This document shows, piece by piece, positions 28,415 through 33,960 of a stretch of 33,960 nucleotides of DNA. Each line of letters begins with the position of its first letter. Position 1 is the stretch's first letter. Made by a program: the position numbers and the translations under genes. The notes under the pieces were generated by a model. The model ran no database searches. It worked only from the letters and a program-made list of their open reading frames with translations, and was not told where the DNA came from. Where the stretch lies: positions 1-33,960 of the forward strand of contig NZ_BIMA01000077.1 of assembly GCF_004000845.1 (NCBI RefSeq). Reading direction: 5' to 3'. This stretch comes from Paenibacillus koleovorans NBRC 103111. GTDB lineage: Bacteria; Bacillota; Bacilli; Paenibacillales; NBRC-103111.

Positions 28415-29716
28415 TTAAGCTACAGATGCTGCCGATTTGCTGTTCGCGACGAGGAAGTCCACGGTTTTCTTCACAGTCAGCTCACCCTTCAGGCTGTCCA
28501 GTGTGCCGTTGGCCGCGAAGATGGAGCGGATTTCGTCAACCGAGCGGCTGTATTGGGAAGCCAGGCGCTCCAGCTCTTCATTCAGCTCTTCGTCAGTCGC
28601 TTCGATGCTCTCGGCTTTGCCGATCGCTTCCAGCACCAGGTTGTTGCGAACGCGCTTCTCGGCGTCGGACTTCATCTGGGCTTTGAGCGTTTGCTCGTCT
28701 TGACCGGAGAACTGGAAGTACATTTCCAGGTTCATGCCTTGCATTTGCAGACGGTTAGCGAAGTCCTTGTACATTTGCTCGACTTCGCTGTCGACCATCG
28801 ACTGAGGAATCTCCACTTCCGCCGCTTCCGCCGCCTTCTCGACAACCGTCGACTCGAGCTCTTGCTGGTTCGACTTCACTTTGCGGTCTTGCAGACGCTT
28901 CGCGATGTCTTCCTTGAACTCGTCGAGCGTGTCGAACTCGCTGACGTCCTTCGCGAACTCGTCGTCCAGAACCGGCAGCTGCTTGCGCTTGATGTCGTGA
29001 AGCTTGATCTTGAAGACGGCTTCCTTGCCCTTCAGCTCTTCGGAGTTATAGTTCTCCGGGAACGTGACGGTTACGTCTTTCTCCTCGCCGGCCGCCAAGC
29101 CCACGAGCTGCTCCTCGAAGCCCGGGATGAAGCTGCCGGAGCCGAGCTCCAGCGAATACTTCTCGGCTTTGCCGCCTTCGAACGGAACGCCTTCGACGAA
29201 GCCTTCGAAATCGATCACAGTCGTGTCGCCATTCTGAGCAGGGCCTTCTTCTACAACGATCAGCTCCGCGTGGCGGGTTTGGAGACGCTCCAGCTCGGCT
29301 TGAATTTCTTCAGCCGTCACATCGCCGCTTTGCTCAGGCACTTCGATGCCTTTATACTCGCCCAGCTGCACTTCCGGCTTCACCGTAACGATCGCAGTGA
29401 ACTGAAGAGCTTGTCCCTTCGCGAATTGCTGCACGTCCACTTCCGGACGGTCAACCGGGAAGAGGTCGGCTTGCTGAACCGCTTCTAGATAAGCTTCAGG
29501 AAGCAGAATGTCAATCGCGTCTTGGTACAGGCTCTCCACCCCGAATTTTCTCTCGAAAATGGCGCGCGGCACTTTCCCTTTGCGGAATCCTGGAACGGCG
29601 ACTTTCGCGGATACTTTCTTGAACGCTTTGTCCAAGGCGTCGGCGACGCGATCCGGTCCGAGTTCCACAGTCAACTTCACTTGATTCTTCTCTATTTTTT
29701 CCCAGCTAGCTTTCAT
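28415..29716 (-). CDS. tig: Trigger factor
   Basis: The 433-residue ribosome-bound chaperone and peptidyl-prolyl isomerase has the N-terminal ribosome-binding domain with the signature GFRKGKVPRAIFERKFG, an FKBP-type domain (about 150-245) and a long helical C-terminal chaperone domain. The frame is open 23 codons upstream; ATG 29716 has GGAGGGG ten bases before it and gives the normal MKASWEKIEKN start. It is transcribed from two overlapping promoters and ends at its own terminator before clpP. Confidence 0.97.
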   Translation of the reverse strand: MKASWEKIEKNQVKLTVELGPDRVADALDKAFKKVSAKVAVPGFRKGKVPRAIFERKFGVESLYQDAIDILLPEAYLEAVQQADLFPVDRPEVDVQQFAKGQALQFTAIVTVKPEVQLGEYKGIEVPEQSGDVTAEEIQAELERLQTRHAELIVVEEGPAQNGDTTVIDFEGFVEGVPFEGGKAEKYSLELGSGSFIPGFEEQLVGLAAGEEKDVTVTFPENYNSEELKGKEAVFKIKLHDIKRKQLPVLDDEFAKDVSEFDTLDEFKEDIAKRLQDRKVKSNQQELESTVVEKAAEAAEVEIPQSMVDSEVEQMYKDFANRLQMQGMNLEMYFQFSGQDEQTLKAQMKSDAEKRVRNNLVLEAIGKAESIEATDEELNEELERLASQYSRSVDEIRSIFAANGTLDSLKGELTVKKTVDFLVANSKSAASVA

Positions 29717-29816
29717 TTTATGCTTTCCCCTCCAGAAATGTAACGTGAAATGGTAGATGTGCCGTTTTCTCGAAGCCGGCACCATGTAAACGTGAAAGGC
29801 ATCTCAAAACATAACC

Positions 29817-29849
29817 ATTATATTATATCACAATTTATTCTCAATACAA
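29817..29849 (-). promoter_or_regulatory. Two overlapping SigmaA promoters of tig
   Basis: Minus strand: TTGTAT (29844-29849), 16 bases, TATAAT (29822-29827); and TTGAGA (29839-29844), 16 bases, TATAAT (29817-29822). The two are offset by five bases and share one T of the -10 repeat. Confidence 0.7.
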
Positions 29850-29881
29850 GAGTTCCCGACATTTCCCGACGGGTCGGTTCG

Positions 29882-30862
29882 TCACGCTTCCGCAGGCGCT
29901 GTCACGGTCAGGAACAGCTTCATAACTTGGCATGCCTTTTGCCAAGCTTTCACTTGCTTGTCGGCGATGCCGAACATGTCCCGCGTTTCGCGCTCGTCCG
30001 ATTTGGCGAACATCGTCTCCTGCAGCATGTGGTGCAGCGCCGCCGACCAGATGTCGAGCGAATCCGCGTCCATGTCGAGCATTTCCTTATAGATCGATGT
30101 GCCATAAATGAACGCGAGGAAGTCGTTCCACGTCTGCTCCACAAAATAAGCGAGCGCCGGCTGATTGACCTCGTTCGCTTCCTGCACCCGTTCGCGGATC
30201 GCGTTCACTTGCGGCGGAAACTCCTCGTACGACAGCGGCGTCTCTTCGACCCGCACATCGATCGTTTGGCCGAGCTTGTGCATCGTCAGCAGGCTCTTCT
30301 CGCCCAGCTGCCGCAGCACCTGCAGCGCCTTGAACTGCACGACCGGATGGACGTGGCTCGTCTGCAGCCATTCCGCCAGCTTGGGTCGCGTGCGGGCGTA
30401 ATCCGCGTGCTGGAGCTGCTCCAACGCCAGCAGCTGCTTGTCCGGCGAGTCGGTCTGGAGCAAGCCCTCGAGCAGCCTCGCGCCATATTGCGTATCCTCG
30501 GCGGACTTCAGCCTGACTTTACGCTTCAGAAAGTCGAGCTCCTGCTCGTCTTCGCTGTCAGGGTCTCCCAGGTCGCCGAACAGCAGCTCGCGCGACTCGT
30601 CCGGATCGAGGCCGTTCTGACGCCGCGCCCCGATCTCCGACTGGCTCAGCGACTCCGGGAACGTCGTCTCCAGCCACTCGAGCAGCGAGCCCCATTCCTG
30701 CTTCACGCTATCGTCGTCGTGCCGGCATTCCAGCAGAAACCGCAGCACCTGCATCGCTTCCTGGTACCGTTCCGTTTCGAGCATACGGGTCAATTCAATT
30801 TGATAATAGTCGATCGTCTTCGGGAATAAAATCAGCTTGCTCTCCGCGATGGCGGCCACCAC
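29882..30862 (-). CDS. YsoA-like repeat protein
   Basis: The 326-residue, soluble, mostly helical protein looks like a TPR-type protein: helical pairs such as RYQEAMQVLRFLLECRHDD near the N-terminus and LLALEQLQHADYARTRPKLAEWL in the middle. In B. subtilis ysoA, a TPR-repeat gene, is the neighbour of tig at this position, and the length is similar (about 330). The start is unclear: GTG 30862 and GTG 30859 both overlap the only Shine-Dalgarno-like AGGTGG, and no ATG follows until residue 27. Function unknown. Confidence 0.75.
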   Translation of the reverse strand: MVAAIAESKLILFPKTIDYYQIELTRMLETERYQEAMQVLRFLLECRHDDDSVKQEWGSLLEWLETTFPESLSQSEIGARRQNGLDPDESRELLFGDLGDPDSEDEQELDFLKRKVRLKSAEDTQYGARLLEGLLQTDSPDKQLLALEQLQHADYARTRPKLAEWLQTSHVHPVVQFKALQVLRQLGEKSLLTMHKLGQTIDVRVEETPLSYEEFPPQVNAIRERVQEANEVNQPALAYFVEQTWNDFLAFIYGTSIYKEMLDMDADSLDIWSAALHHMLQETMFAKSDERETRDMFGIADKQVKAWQKACQVMKLFLTVTAPAEA

Positions 30863-30917
30863 CTAAACGTTGTCGTTTCGTCGAAATCCCTCGAATTTTG
30901 GAGGTTAACTGCCATTT

Positions 30918-30926
30918 ATTGTAGCA
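30918..30926 (-). promoter_or_regulatory. Extended -10 promoter of the YsoA-like gene
   Basis: Minus strand TGCTACAAT, about 55 bases before the gene, without a good -35. It has the same extended -10 core as the clpP promoter. Confidence 0.5.
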
Positions 30927-31029
30927 GATTTGCTCGGCGAAAACCCAGCATATTATTTGCGATTCTTTAGTTGCTTTTCCCATTTTCCTGTGATATTATT
31001 ATCCATGCTTCTCCGATATTATCGGACAT

Positions 31030-31100
31030 GCGGGTGTAGTTCAATGGCAGAACGCCAGCTTCCCAAGCTTGAGGCGAGGGTTCGATTCCCTTCACCCGCT
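31030..31100 (+). tRNA. tRNA-Gly (anticodon CCC)
   Basis: The 71 bases fold as a cloverleaf: acceptor GCGGGTG/CACCCGC with discriminator T, D arm GTTC/GAAC, anticodon loop TTCCCAA (anticodon CCC), and T arm GAGGG-TTCGATT-CCCTT. CCA is not encoded. The anticodon stem CCAGC/GCTTG has one C-U mismatch at positions 28-42, which is unusual. A strong terminator follows. Confidence 0.93.
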
Positions 31101-31115
31101 TATAAAGTTTACTGA

Positions 31116-31140
31116 GCCTTGCGATGCAAGGCTTTTATTA
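31116..31140 (+). terminator. Terminator of tRNA-Gly
   Basis: GCCTTGC and GCAAGGC form a perfect stem around GAT, followed by TTTTATTA. Confidence 0.88.
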
Positions 31141-31168
31141 TTTTGTTCCAGAACTCATCACACTTTGA

Positions 31169-31207
31169 CTACCTGATGGGGACGAATTGGGGACGAACTC
31201 GGACTAA
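31169..31207 (+). pseudogene. Possible integrase C-terminus remnant
   Basis: Just past the tRNA terminator a short open stretch reads LPDGDELGTNSD then TAA; a TGA lies directly upstream. Sequences of the DELGT type occur at the C-termini of phage and island tyrosine integrases in Gram-positive bacteria, as far as I recall, and integrases often sit next to a tRNA target. Only 12 codons remain, so this is inference. Confidence 0.3.
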
Positions 31208-31218
31208 TAAAGCTCACG

Positions 31219-31476
31219 CTAGACGTAGTTCACAACCATGATGTCCAAAAAAGGCACCTTTCGTAAAGCACCGCTTCCTTCTAAATGCACAAGCTTAGTA
31301 CGCGAATCAAGAAATGTAATTCGACCCACGACTAACTCATTCTCACCCCAAACCTGCAAGGATACTTCAGCCTCTTCATTCATTGCTTCAATCAGTTGAT
31401 TCCCCAACTCTTCGAGCTCAAATTCATCGCGTGTCGGACGTTTGGGGATTGGGTTCTTGCCTGTCGATCTTGCCAT
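31219..31476 (-). CDS. YolD-like family protein
   Basis: The 85-residue protein fits the YolD-like family: an N-terminal RPTRDEFELEELGNQL segment, then a small beta domain (EVSLQVWGENELVVGRITFLD) and the end LRKVPFLDIMVVNYV. YolD-like proteins usually accompany Y-family DNA polymerases of the UvrX type and belong to the SOS response; no polymerase gene is present here. ATG 31476 has AAGGAG ten bases upstream and is preferred over the start nine codons earlier. Its promoter carries a LexA-like box. Confidence 0.8.
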   Translation of the reverse strand: MARSTGKNPIPKRPTRDEFELEELGNQLIEAMNEEAEVSLQVWGENELVVGRITFLDSRTKLVHLEGSGALRKVPFLDIMVVNYV

Positions 31477-31567
31477 TGCATATGTCTCCTTCTTTATTCC
31501 CAAGCGCTACACGAATAGGCAGAATATTCTCGAGCTGCACTACCCGCGGCGCCCTCCAATTCAACAG

Positions 31568-31610
31568 GAATGTTTGTTCTTATTTTATAAGCACGAGCGT
31601 TCAGTTTCAA
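31568..31610 (-). promoter_or_regulatory. Promoter of the YolD-like gene with a LexA-like box
   Basis: Minus strand: TTGAAA (31605-31610), a 17-base spacer, TAAAAT (31582-31587), then GAACAAACATTC (31568-31579) two bases after the -10. The box differs from the Bacillus LexA core GAAC-N4-GTTC at one base, and its position over the transcription start suits repression. Confidence 0.6.
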
Positions 31611-31627
31611 GTCCTCTCTAATGTGCC

Positions 31628-31672
31628 TTGCCTTAATCACTCCTGCACTATATCATTGCTAGAAGAGCAATG
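31628..31672 (+). promoter_or_regulatory. Promoter and inverted repeat upstream of the YhaM-like gene
   Basis: TTGCCT (31628-31633), a 17-base spacer and TATCAT (31651-31656) form a candidate promoter. The perfect inverted repeat CATTGCT-AGAAG-AGCAATG (31654-31672) overlaps the -10 and the expected start, so it could be an operator or a 5' hairpin. Confidence 0.5.
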
Positions 31673-31689
31673 AATTGGGGGAATCTAGG

Positions 31690-32661
31690 ATGGATCCGTT
31701 AACTATAAAGCCGATTAATACATTTGTCGAAGGACAAGAAATCATTGGTTTCTACCTATTAAAGGAGCTTCATGTCAAACAAACCCGGGCAGCCACTCCG
31801 AAGGATTATTTCGATATAGTTCTGGGGGATAAGAGCGGGGAAATCTCAGCGAAGTTTTGGGAAGTTACCATCACGGACAAAGAAACCTTTTTCCCAATGG
31901 ATGTAGTAAAAGTGGATGGAATCGTCCAGCTTTATCAAGATAAACTTCAATTTCGGATCTCTCGAATGCGCAAGGCACGTCCAGAGGACAATGTGAAGCT
32001 GACGGATTTCGTCCGTTCTGCCCCCGTGCAGCCTCACGATCTGCTTAGCACCATTAAGGCAACTGCTGCAAGCATTCAGGATGAGCTCATCCGAATGGTC
32101 GTTGAGTACTGCGTTGCCAAGGTTGAAACGAAGCTGCTCCATTCCCCTGCCGCCAAGTCCATGCATCACAACTACTTCGCTGGATTGGCTTATCACATGT
32201 GCCGGATGCTTGAGCTCGGTGAGTTCATCTGCCAGCAGCGGCCGTTCTTGAACTCAGACTTAGTTAAGGCAGGGATTATATTACACGACATTGCTAAGCC
32301 GGAGGAAATGATTTCGGAGCTTGGGATTGTCTCGGACTACACCGTTTCGGGAAAATTGCTCGGGCATATCTCCATGGCGAATAACTGGATCCTGGAAGCG
32401 GCCTATCGGAATGGGATGGAGTTGGGGGATGAGAAAGTGGTCGTGCTGCAGCATCTCGTGCTGTCGCATCACAACACTGGCGAGTGGGGGAGCCCGGTAC
32501 AACCGCAGTTGCCGGAGGCGGTGGCTCTACATTACATAGATCAACTTGATGCTAAGATGCAGGCAGTTGAGGATGCGCTGGCAACTACGCCCGAGGGTGA
32601 GGCTTGGACGCCGAATGTGAGGGTGATTGAGAACAAGCCGGTGTATCGGGTGAAGTGGTGA
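31690..32661 (+). CDS. 3'-5' exoribonuclease, YhaM family
   Basis: The 323-residue protein has an N-terminal OB-type nucleic-acid domain (about 5-95) and a C-terminal HD phosphohydrolase domain (about 145-300). Metal-site motifs are MHHNYFAGLAYHMCRM, GIILHDIAKPEEM, LLGHISMAN and LVLSHHNTGEWGSPVQPQLPEAVALHYIDQLDAKM-type residues, all in YhaM order. YhaM trims RNA and single-stranded DNA from the 3' end. ATG 31690 is preferred over TTG 31675. The genome's housekeeping yhaM is usually elsewhere, so this may be a second copy. GC content is below that of the core genes. Confidence 0.88.
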   Translation: MDPLTIKPINTFVEGQEIIGFYLLKELHVKQTRAATPKDYFDIVLGDKSGEISAKFWEVTITDKETFFPMDVVKVDGIVQLYQDKLQFRISRMRKARPEDNVKLTDFVRSAPVQPHDLLSTIKATAASIQDELIRMVVEYCVAKVETKLLHSPAAKSMHHNYFAGLAYHMCRMLELGEFICQQRPFLNSDLVKAGIILHDIAKPEEMISELGIVSDYTVSGKLLGHISMANNWILEAAYRNGMELGDEKVVVLQHLVLSHHNTGEWGSPVQPQLPEAVALHYIDQLDAKMQAVEDALATTPEGEAWTPNVRVIENKPVYRVKW

Positions 32662-32663
32662 AT

Positions 32664-32699
32664 AAGAGCAGCGAGGTCATTCCTCCTGCTCTTTTAGTT
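32664..32699 (+). terminator. Terminator of the YhaM-like gene
   Basis: AAGAGCAG-C-GAGG and CCTC-C-TGCTCTT pair around TCATT (one C-C mismatch), followed by TT then AGTTTTT. It starts two bases after the stop. Confidence 0.85.
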
Positions 32700-32852
32700 T
32701 TTCTCAGTATCTGGTTTAGCTCAGTACTAGTGGTCCGATCTTCTTCGGTTGCCTTCTGTCGATCGTACGGATGAGGTGCGCCAAACGAATCCTGCTTAAC
32801 GTCATCCAATTACATAGAAGCTTAACAGCTCCCCTCATGGGATCTTTAAGTT

Positions 32853-32939
32853 ATGCAAAACGCAACAATAATCATCAGCATCGCCGCTCTGGTTGTCAGC
32901 GTTGCCGCACTGATCCGAGTGGCACGGAATAGCAAATAA
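32853..32939 (+). CDS. Possible 28-residue hydrophobic peptide
   Basis: ATG 32853 to TAA 32939 encodes a peptide with a polar start (MQNA), one strongly hydrophobic helix (residues 5-22, Ile/Ala/Val/Leu only apart from Ser) and a basic tail (RVARNSK). This is the form of small membrane peptides, including type I toxins, but it matches no family I know. There is no good ribosome binding site, only GGGA about 13 bases upstream. A foldable GC-rich RNA follows directly. Confidence 0.4.
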   Translation: MQNATIIISIAALVVSVAALIRVARNSK

Positions 32940-32948
32940 CCCGCCTGA

Positions 32949-33025
32949 AGCCGGCCGGAGGGACACGGTTGAAAGCCACGTCGTGAGACGTTGCTCGCGG
33001 AAATCCGCCACGAGTTGGCCCGGCT
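32949..33025 (+). ncRNA. Candidate structured RNA element
   Basis: AGCCGGCCGG (32949-32958) can pair with TTGGCCCGGCT (33015-33025; one bulged C, two wobbles), closing a loop with two hairpins: ACGTC-GTGA-GACGT (32978-32991) and CTCG-CGG-AAAT-CCG-CCA-CGAG (32994-33014). The whole would be a three-way junction. GC content is far above the flanks. Only weak T follow (CCTTTAC), so it is not a standard terminator. It matches no riboswitch that I could recall. Confidence 0.35.
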
Positions 33026-33220
33026 GGGCTGGCCTTTACATAGAAGATCGGATTCAGATGTTAGAAACTCACCAAAAACATCAGTAATAGAAGTAGCATA
33101 AATAATTCGACATAATATGGGAATTAAATAGTTCTCTAGACATTTACATATTTTTATATTCATATGTAATATATGGATGCAGCGTCGCTCTCAAATTGTT
33201 ATAATTCGCCGGCAGGCTAT

Positions 33221-33226
33221 TATACT
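33221..33226 (+). promoter_or_regulatory. -10 element for the secreted-protein gene
   Basis: TATACT lies 25 bases before the start codon; a second candidate, TATAAT, is at 33200-33205. Neither has a clear -35 at 17 bases. Confidence 0.35.
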
Positions 33227-33251
33227 ATTCTAATCATGTGGAGGAGCTTTC

Positions 33252-33773
33252 ATGAAAAAAAGAAAATTAATAGCATCGATGGCATTAACGGGAATGTTAT
33301 TCGGTTTAACATGCACTACTATATTTGCAGCTGATAGTGCCCAATCTTCTTCGGTTGTGTCTAGTTCAACTCAAGGGGGACAATACCCTGTGTACAGCAC
33401 GCAAGTGTATTTGCAACTTGTAAAAGAAGTGGAACAAGGTTTAATCACCACTGACGAACAAGGCTGGGCTAGATTGGCAGAACTAAACAAGATGCCTTTT
33501 AGACATGCTTATTGGAATTGCTTGATGACAAGGGATATTGGTCATGATCAAGCTAAACTAGTAGCTGACATTCACGAAGAGTATAATCCGTGTCGTGCAG
33601 TTGCAAATGAAATGGATTTACATAATAATCAACAAAGTAGATATGCTTATACCTTCCTTCCTAGCGGTAGCAACACATCAGATTCTGCTCTTGACACTGT
33701 AATTAAAGGTAAAGTGAATACTGGAGCTCTGCTACACATAGTAAATGAGCAGTTAGTATGGACAAATGTATAG
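33252..33773 (+). CDS. Secreted protein of unknown function, 173 aa
   Basis: The N-terminus is a classical signal peptide: MKKRK, a hydrophobic core, and a cleavage site at about IFA-AD (residues 26-27). The mature part starts with a Ser/Gln-rich linker, then a probably helical domain (about 50-130) with two cysteines (YWNC and NPC) that could form a disulfide, and a Ser/Thr-rich end. GGAGGAG precedes the ATG. Base composition is markedly more AT-rich than the core genes, suggesting acquisition. I recognise no family. The next gene overlaps its stop. Confidence 0.75.
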   Translation: MKKRKLIASMALTGMLFGLTCTTIFAADSAQSSSVVSSSTQGGQYPVYSTQVYLQLVKEVEQGLITTDEQGWARLAELNKMPFRHAYWNCLMTRDIGHDQAKLVADIHEEYNPCRAVANEMDLHNNQQSRYAYTFLPSGSNTSDSALDTVIKGKVNTGALLHIVNEQLVWTNV

Positions 33774-33933
33774 AAAAATAGGATTAACATCGCTCCTGTT
33801 ACTTGTATTCTTGATAGATTGTTGGATGGTCGATCTAAAGGGTAACACAATTATTATGAATGCTTCCGGTCGTTCTTACAACATTGAATATCATTTTTTT
33901 GGCTCAACCCCAAAATCAGTTCTTGATTATTAG
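33766..33933 (+). CDS. Small membrane protein overlapping the secreted-protein gene, 55 aa
   Basis: ATG 33766 lies eight bases before the end of the previous gene (ATGTATAG contains both the new start and the old stop), so translation is probably coupled. The 55-residue product has one hydrophobic segment at about 6-18 (GLTSLLLLVFLID) and a polar C-terminal half (about 22-55). It is AT-rich like its partner. A secreted protein plus a small membrane protein could be an effector and immunity pair, but nothing in the sequence proves it. Confidence 0.5.
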   Translation: MYRKIGLTSLLLLVFLIDCWMVDLKGNTIIMNASGRSYNIEYHFFGSTPKSVLDY

Positions 33934-33960
33934 CGCAACATCCGGTGGCGGTTACATTCG

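Larger units (their letters stand above)
32700..33251. other. Accessory intergenic region with direct repeats
   Basis: Apart from the 28-codon ORF and the foldable RNA listed separately, no gene is evident in these 552 bases. TTACATAGAAG occurs at 32810-32820 and again at 33036-33046, flanking 215 bases. ATCTTCTTCGGTTG at 32738-32751 recurs at 33344-33357 inside the next gene. Bases 33047-33220 are AT-rich with short palindromes. Confidence 0.5.

Noticed and set aside
32585-32809. Minus-strand ORF of 74 codons over the YhaM-like terminator
   Set aside because: It runs antisense to the end of the YhaM-like gene and through its terminator, with no ribosome binding site or known motif.
32941-33035. 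Known riboswitch or group II intron domain V
   Set aside because: The conserved cores of cobalamin, c-di-GMP, c-di-AMP, ZTP, SAM and intron domain V elements were not found.
33647-33850. Minus-strand ORF of 67 codons at the right edge
   Set aside because: It is antisense to the secreted-protein and 55-residue genes, which have better starts and ribosome binding sites.
1-33960. CRISPR array, insertion sequence, retron or defence operon
   Set aside because: No regular spaced repeats, transposase, reverse transcriptase or defence-type protein families were seen in any frame.

Overview
This window looks like chromosomal DNA of a GC-rich, endospore-forming Firmicute of the Paenibacillaceae (Paenibacillus or Cohnella type). 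The reasons are the gene order around trigger factor, ClpX, LonB, LonA, EngB and the hem genes, which is the Bacillales order; the strong AGGAGG-type ribosome binding sites; the presence of sporulation LonB with a SigmaF-like promoter; and a fused CobA-HemD protein. The species assignment is inference.

From left to right: an unassigned edge (1-410); an RluA-type pseudouridine synthase translationally coupled to a 39-residue membrane protein (411-1414, minus); a membrane-anchored phosphodiester glycosidase with a long Pro/Thr/Ser/Gly tail (1559-3148, plus); hemL (minus); a Crp/Fnr-family regulator (plus); hemE-hemH-hemY (minus); a 54-residue membrane protein (plus); the operon hemA-hemX-siroheme synthase-hemC-cobA/hemD-hemB (minus, 9421-16009); a 180-residue anchored protein and speH; a zinc-ribbon protein and a 193-residue conserved-looking protein; then engB, lonA and lonB (minus), a CwlD-like amidase (plus), ispG, clpX, clpP, tig and a YsoA-like protein (minus). 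A tRNA-Gly(CCC) at 31030-31100 closes the core block.

The heme genes form an almost complete route from glutamyl-tRNA to coproheme (HemA, HemL, HemB, HemC, HemD, HemE, HemY, HemH), plus two siroheme steps (the SUMT domain of CobA/HemD and the dehydrogenase/ferrochelatase). The coproheme decarboxylase HemQ is not in the window. The right-hand core block is protein quality control: Tig folds nascent chains, and ClpXP, LonA and LonB degrade them.

Right of the tRNA the character changes: a short reading-frame end resembling an integrase C-terminus, a stand-alone YolD-like gene with a LexA-like box at its promoter, a YhaM-type 3'-5' exoribonuclease, a roughly 215-base segment between 11-base direct repeats holding a 28-codon hydrophobic ORF and a foldable GC-rich RNA, and an AT-rich pair of overlapping genes for a secreted and a membrane protein. 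This looks like an accessory region beside a tRNA and is the least explained part of the window. No complete new defence or mobile system, CRISPR array or intact insertion sequence is visible.
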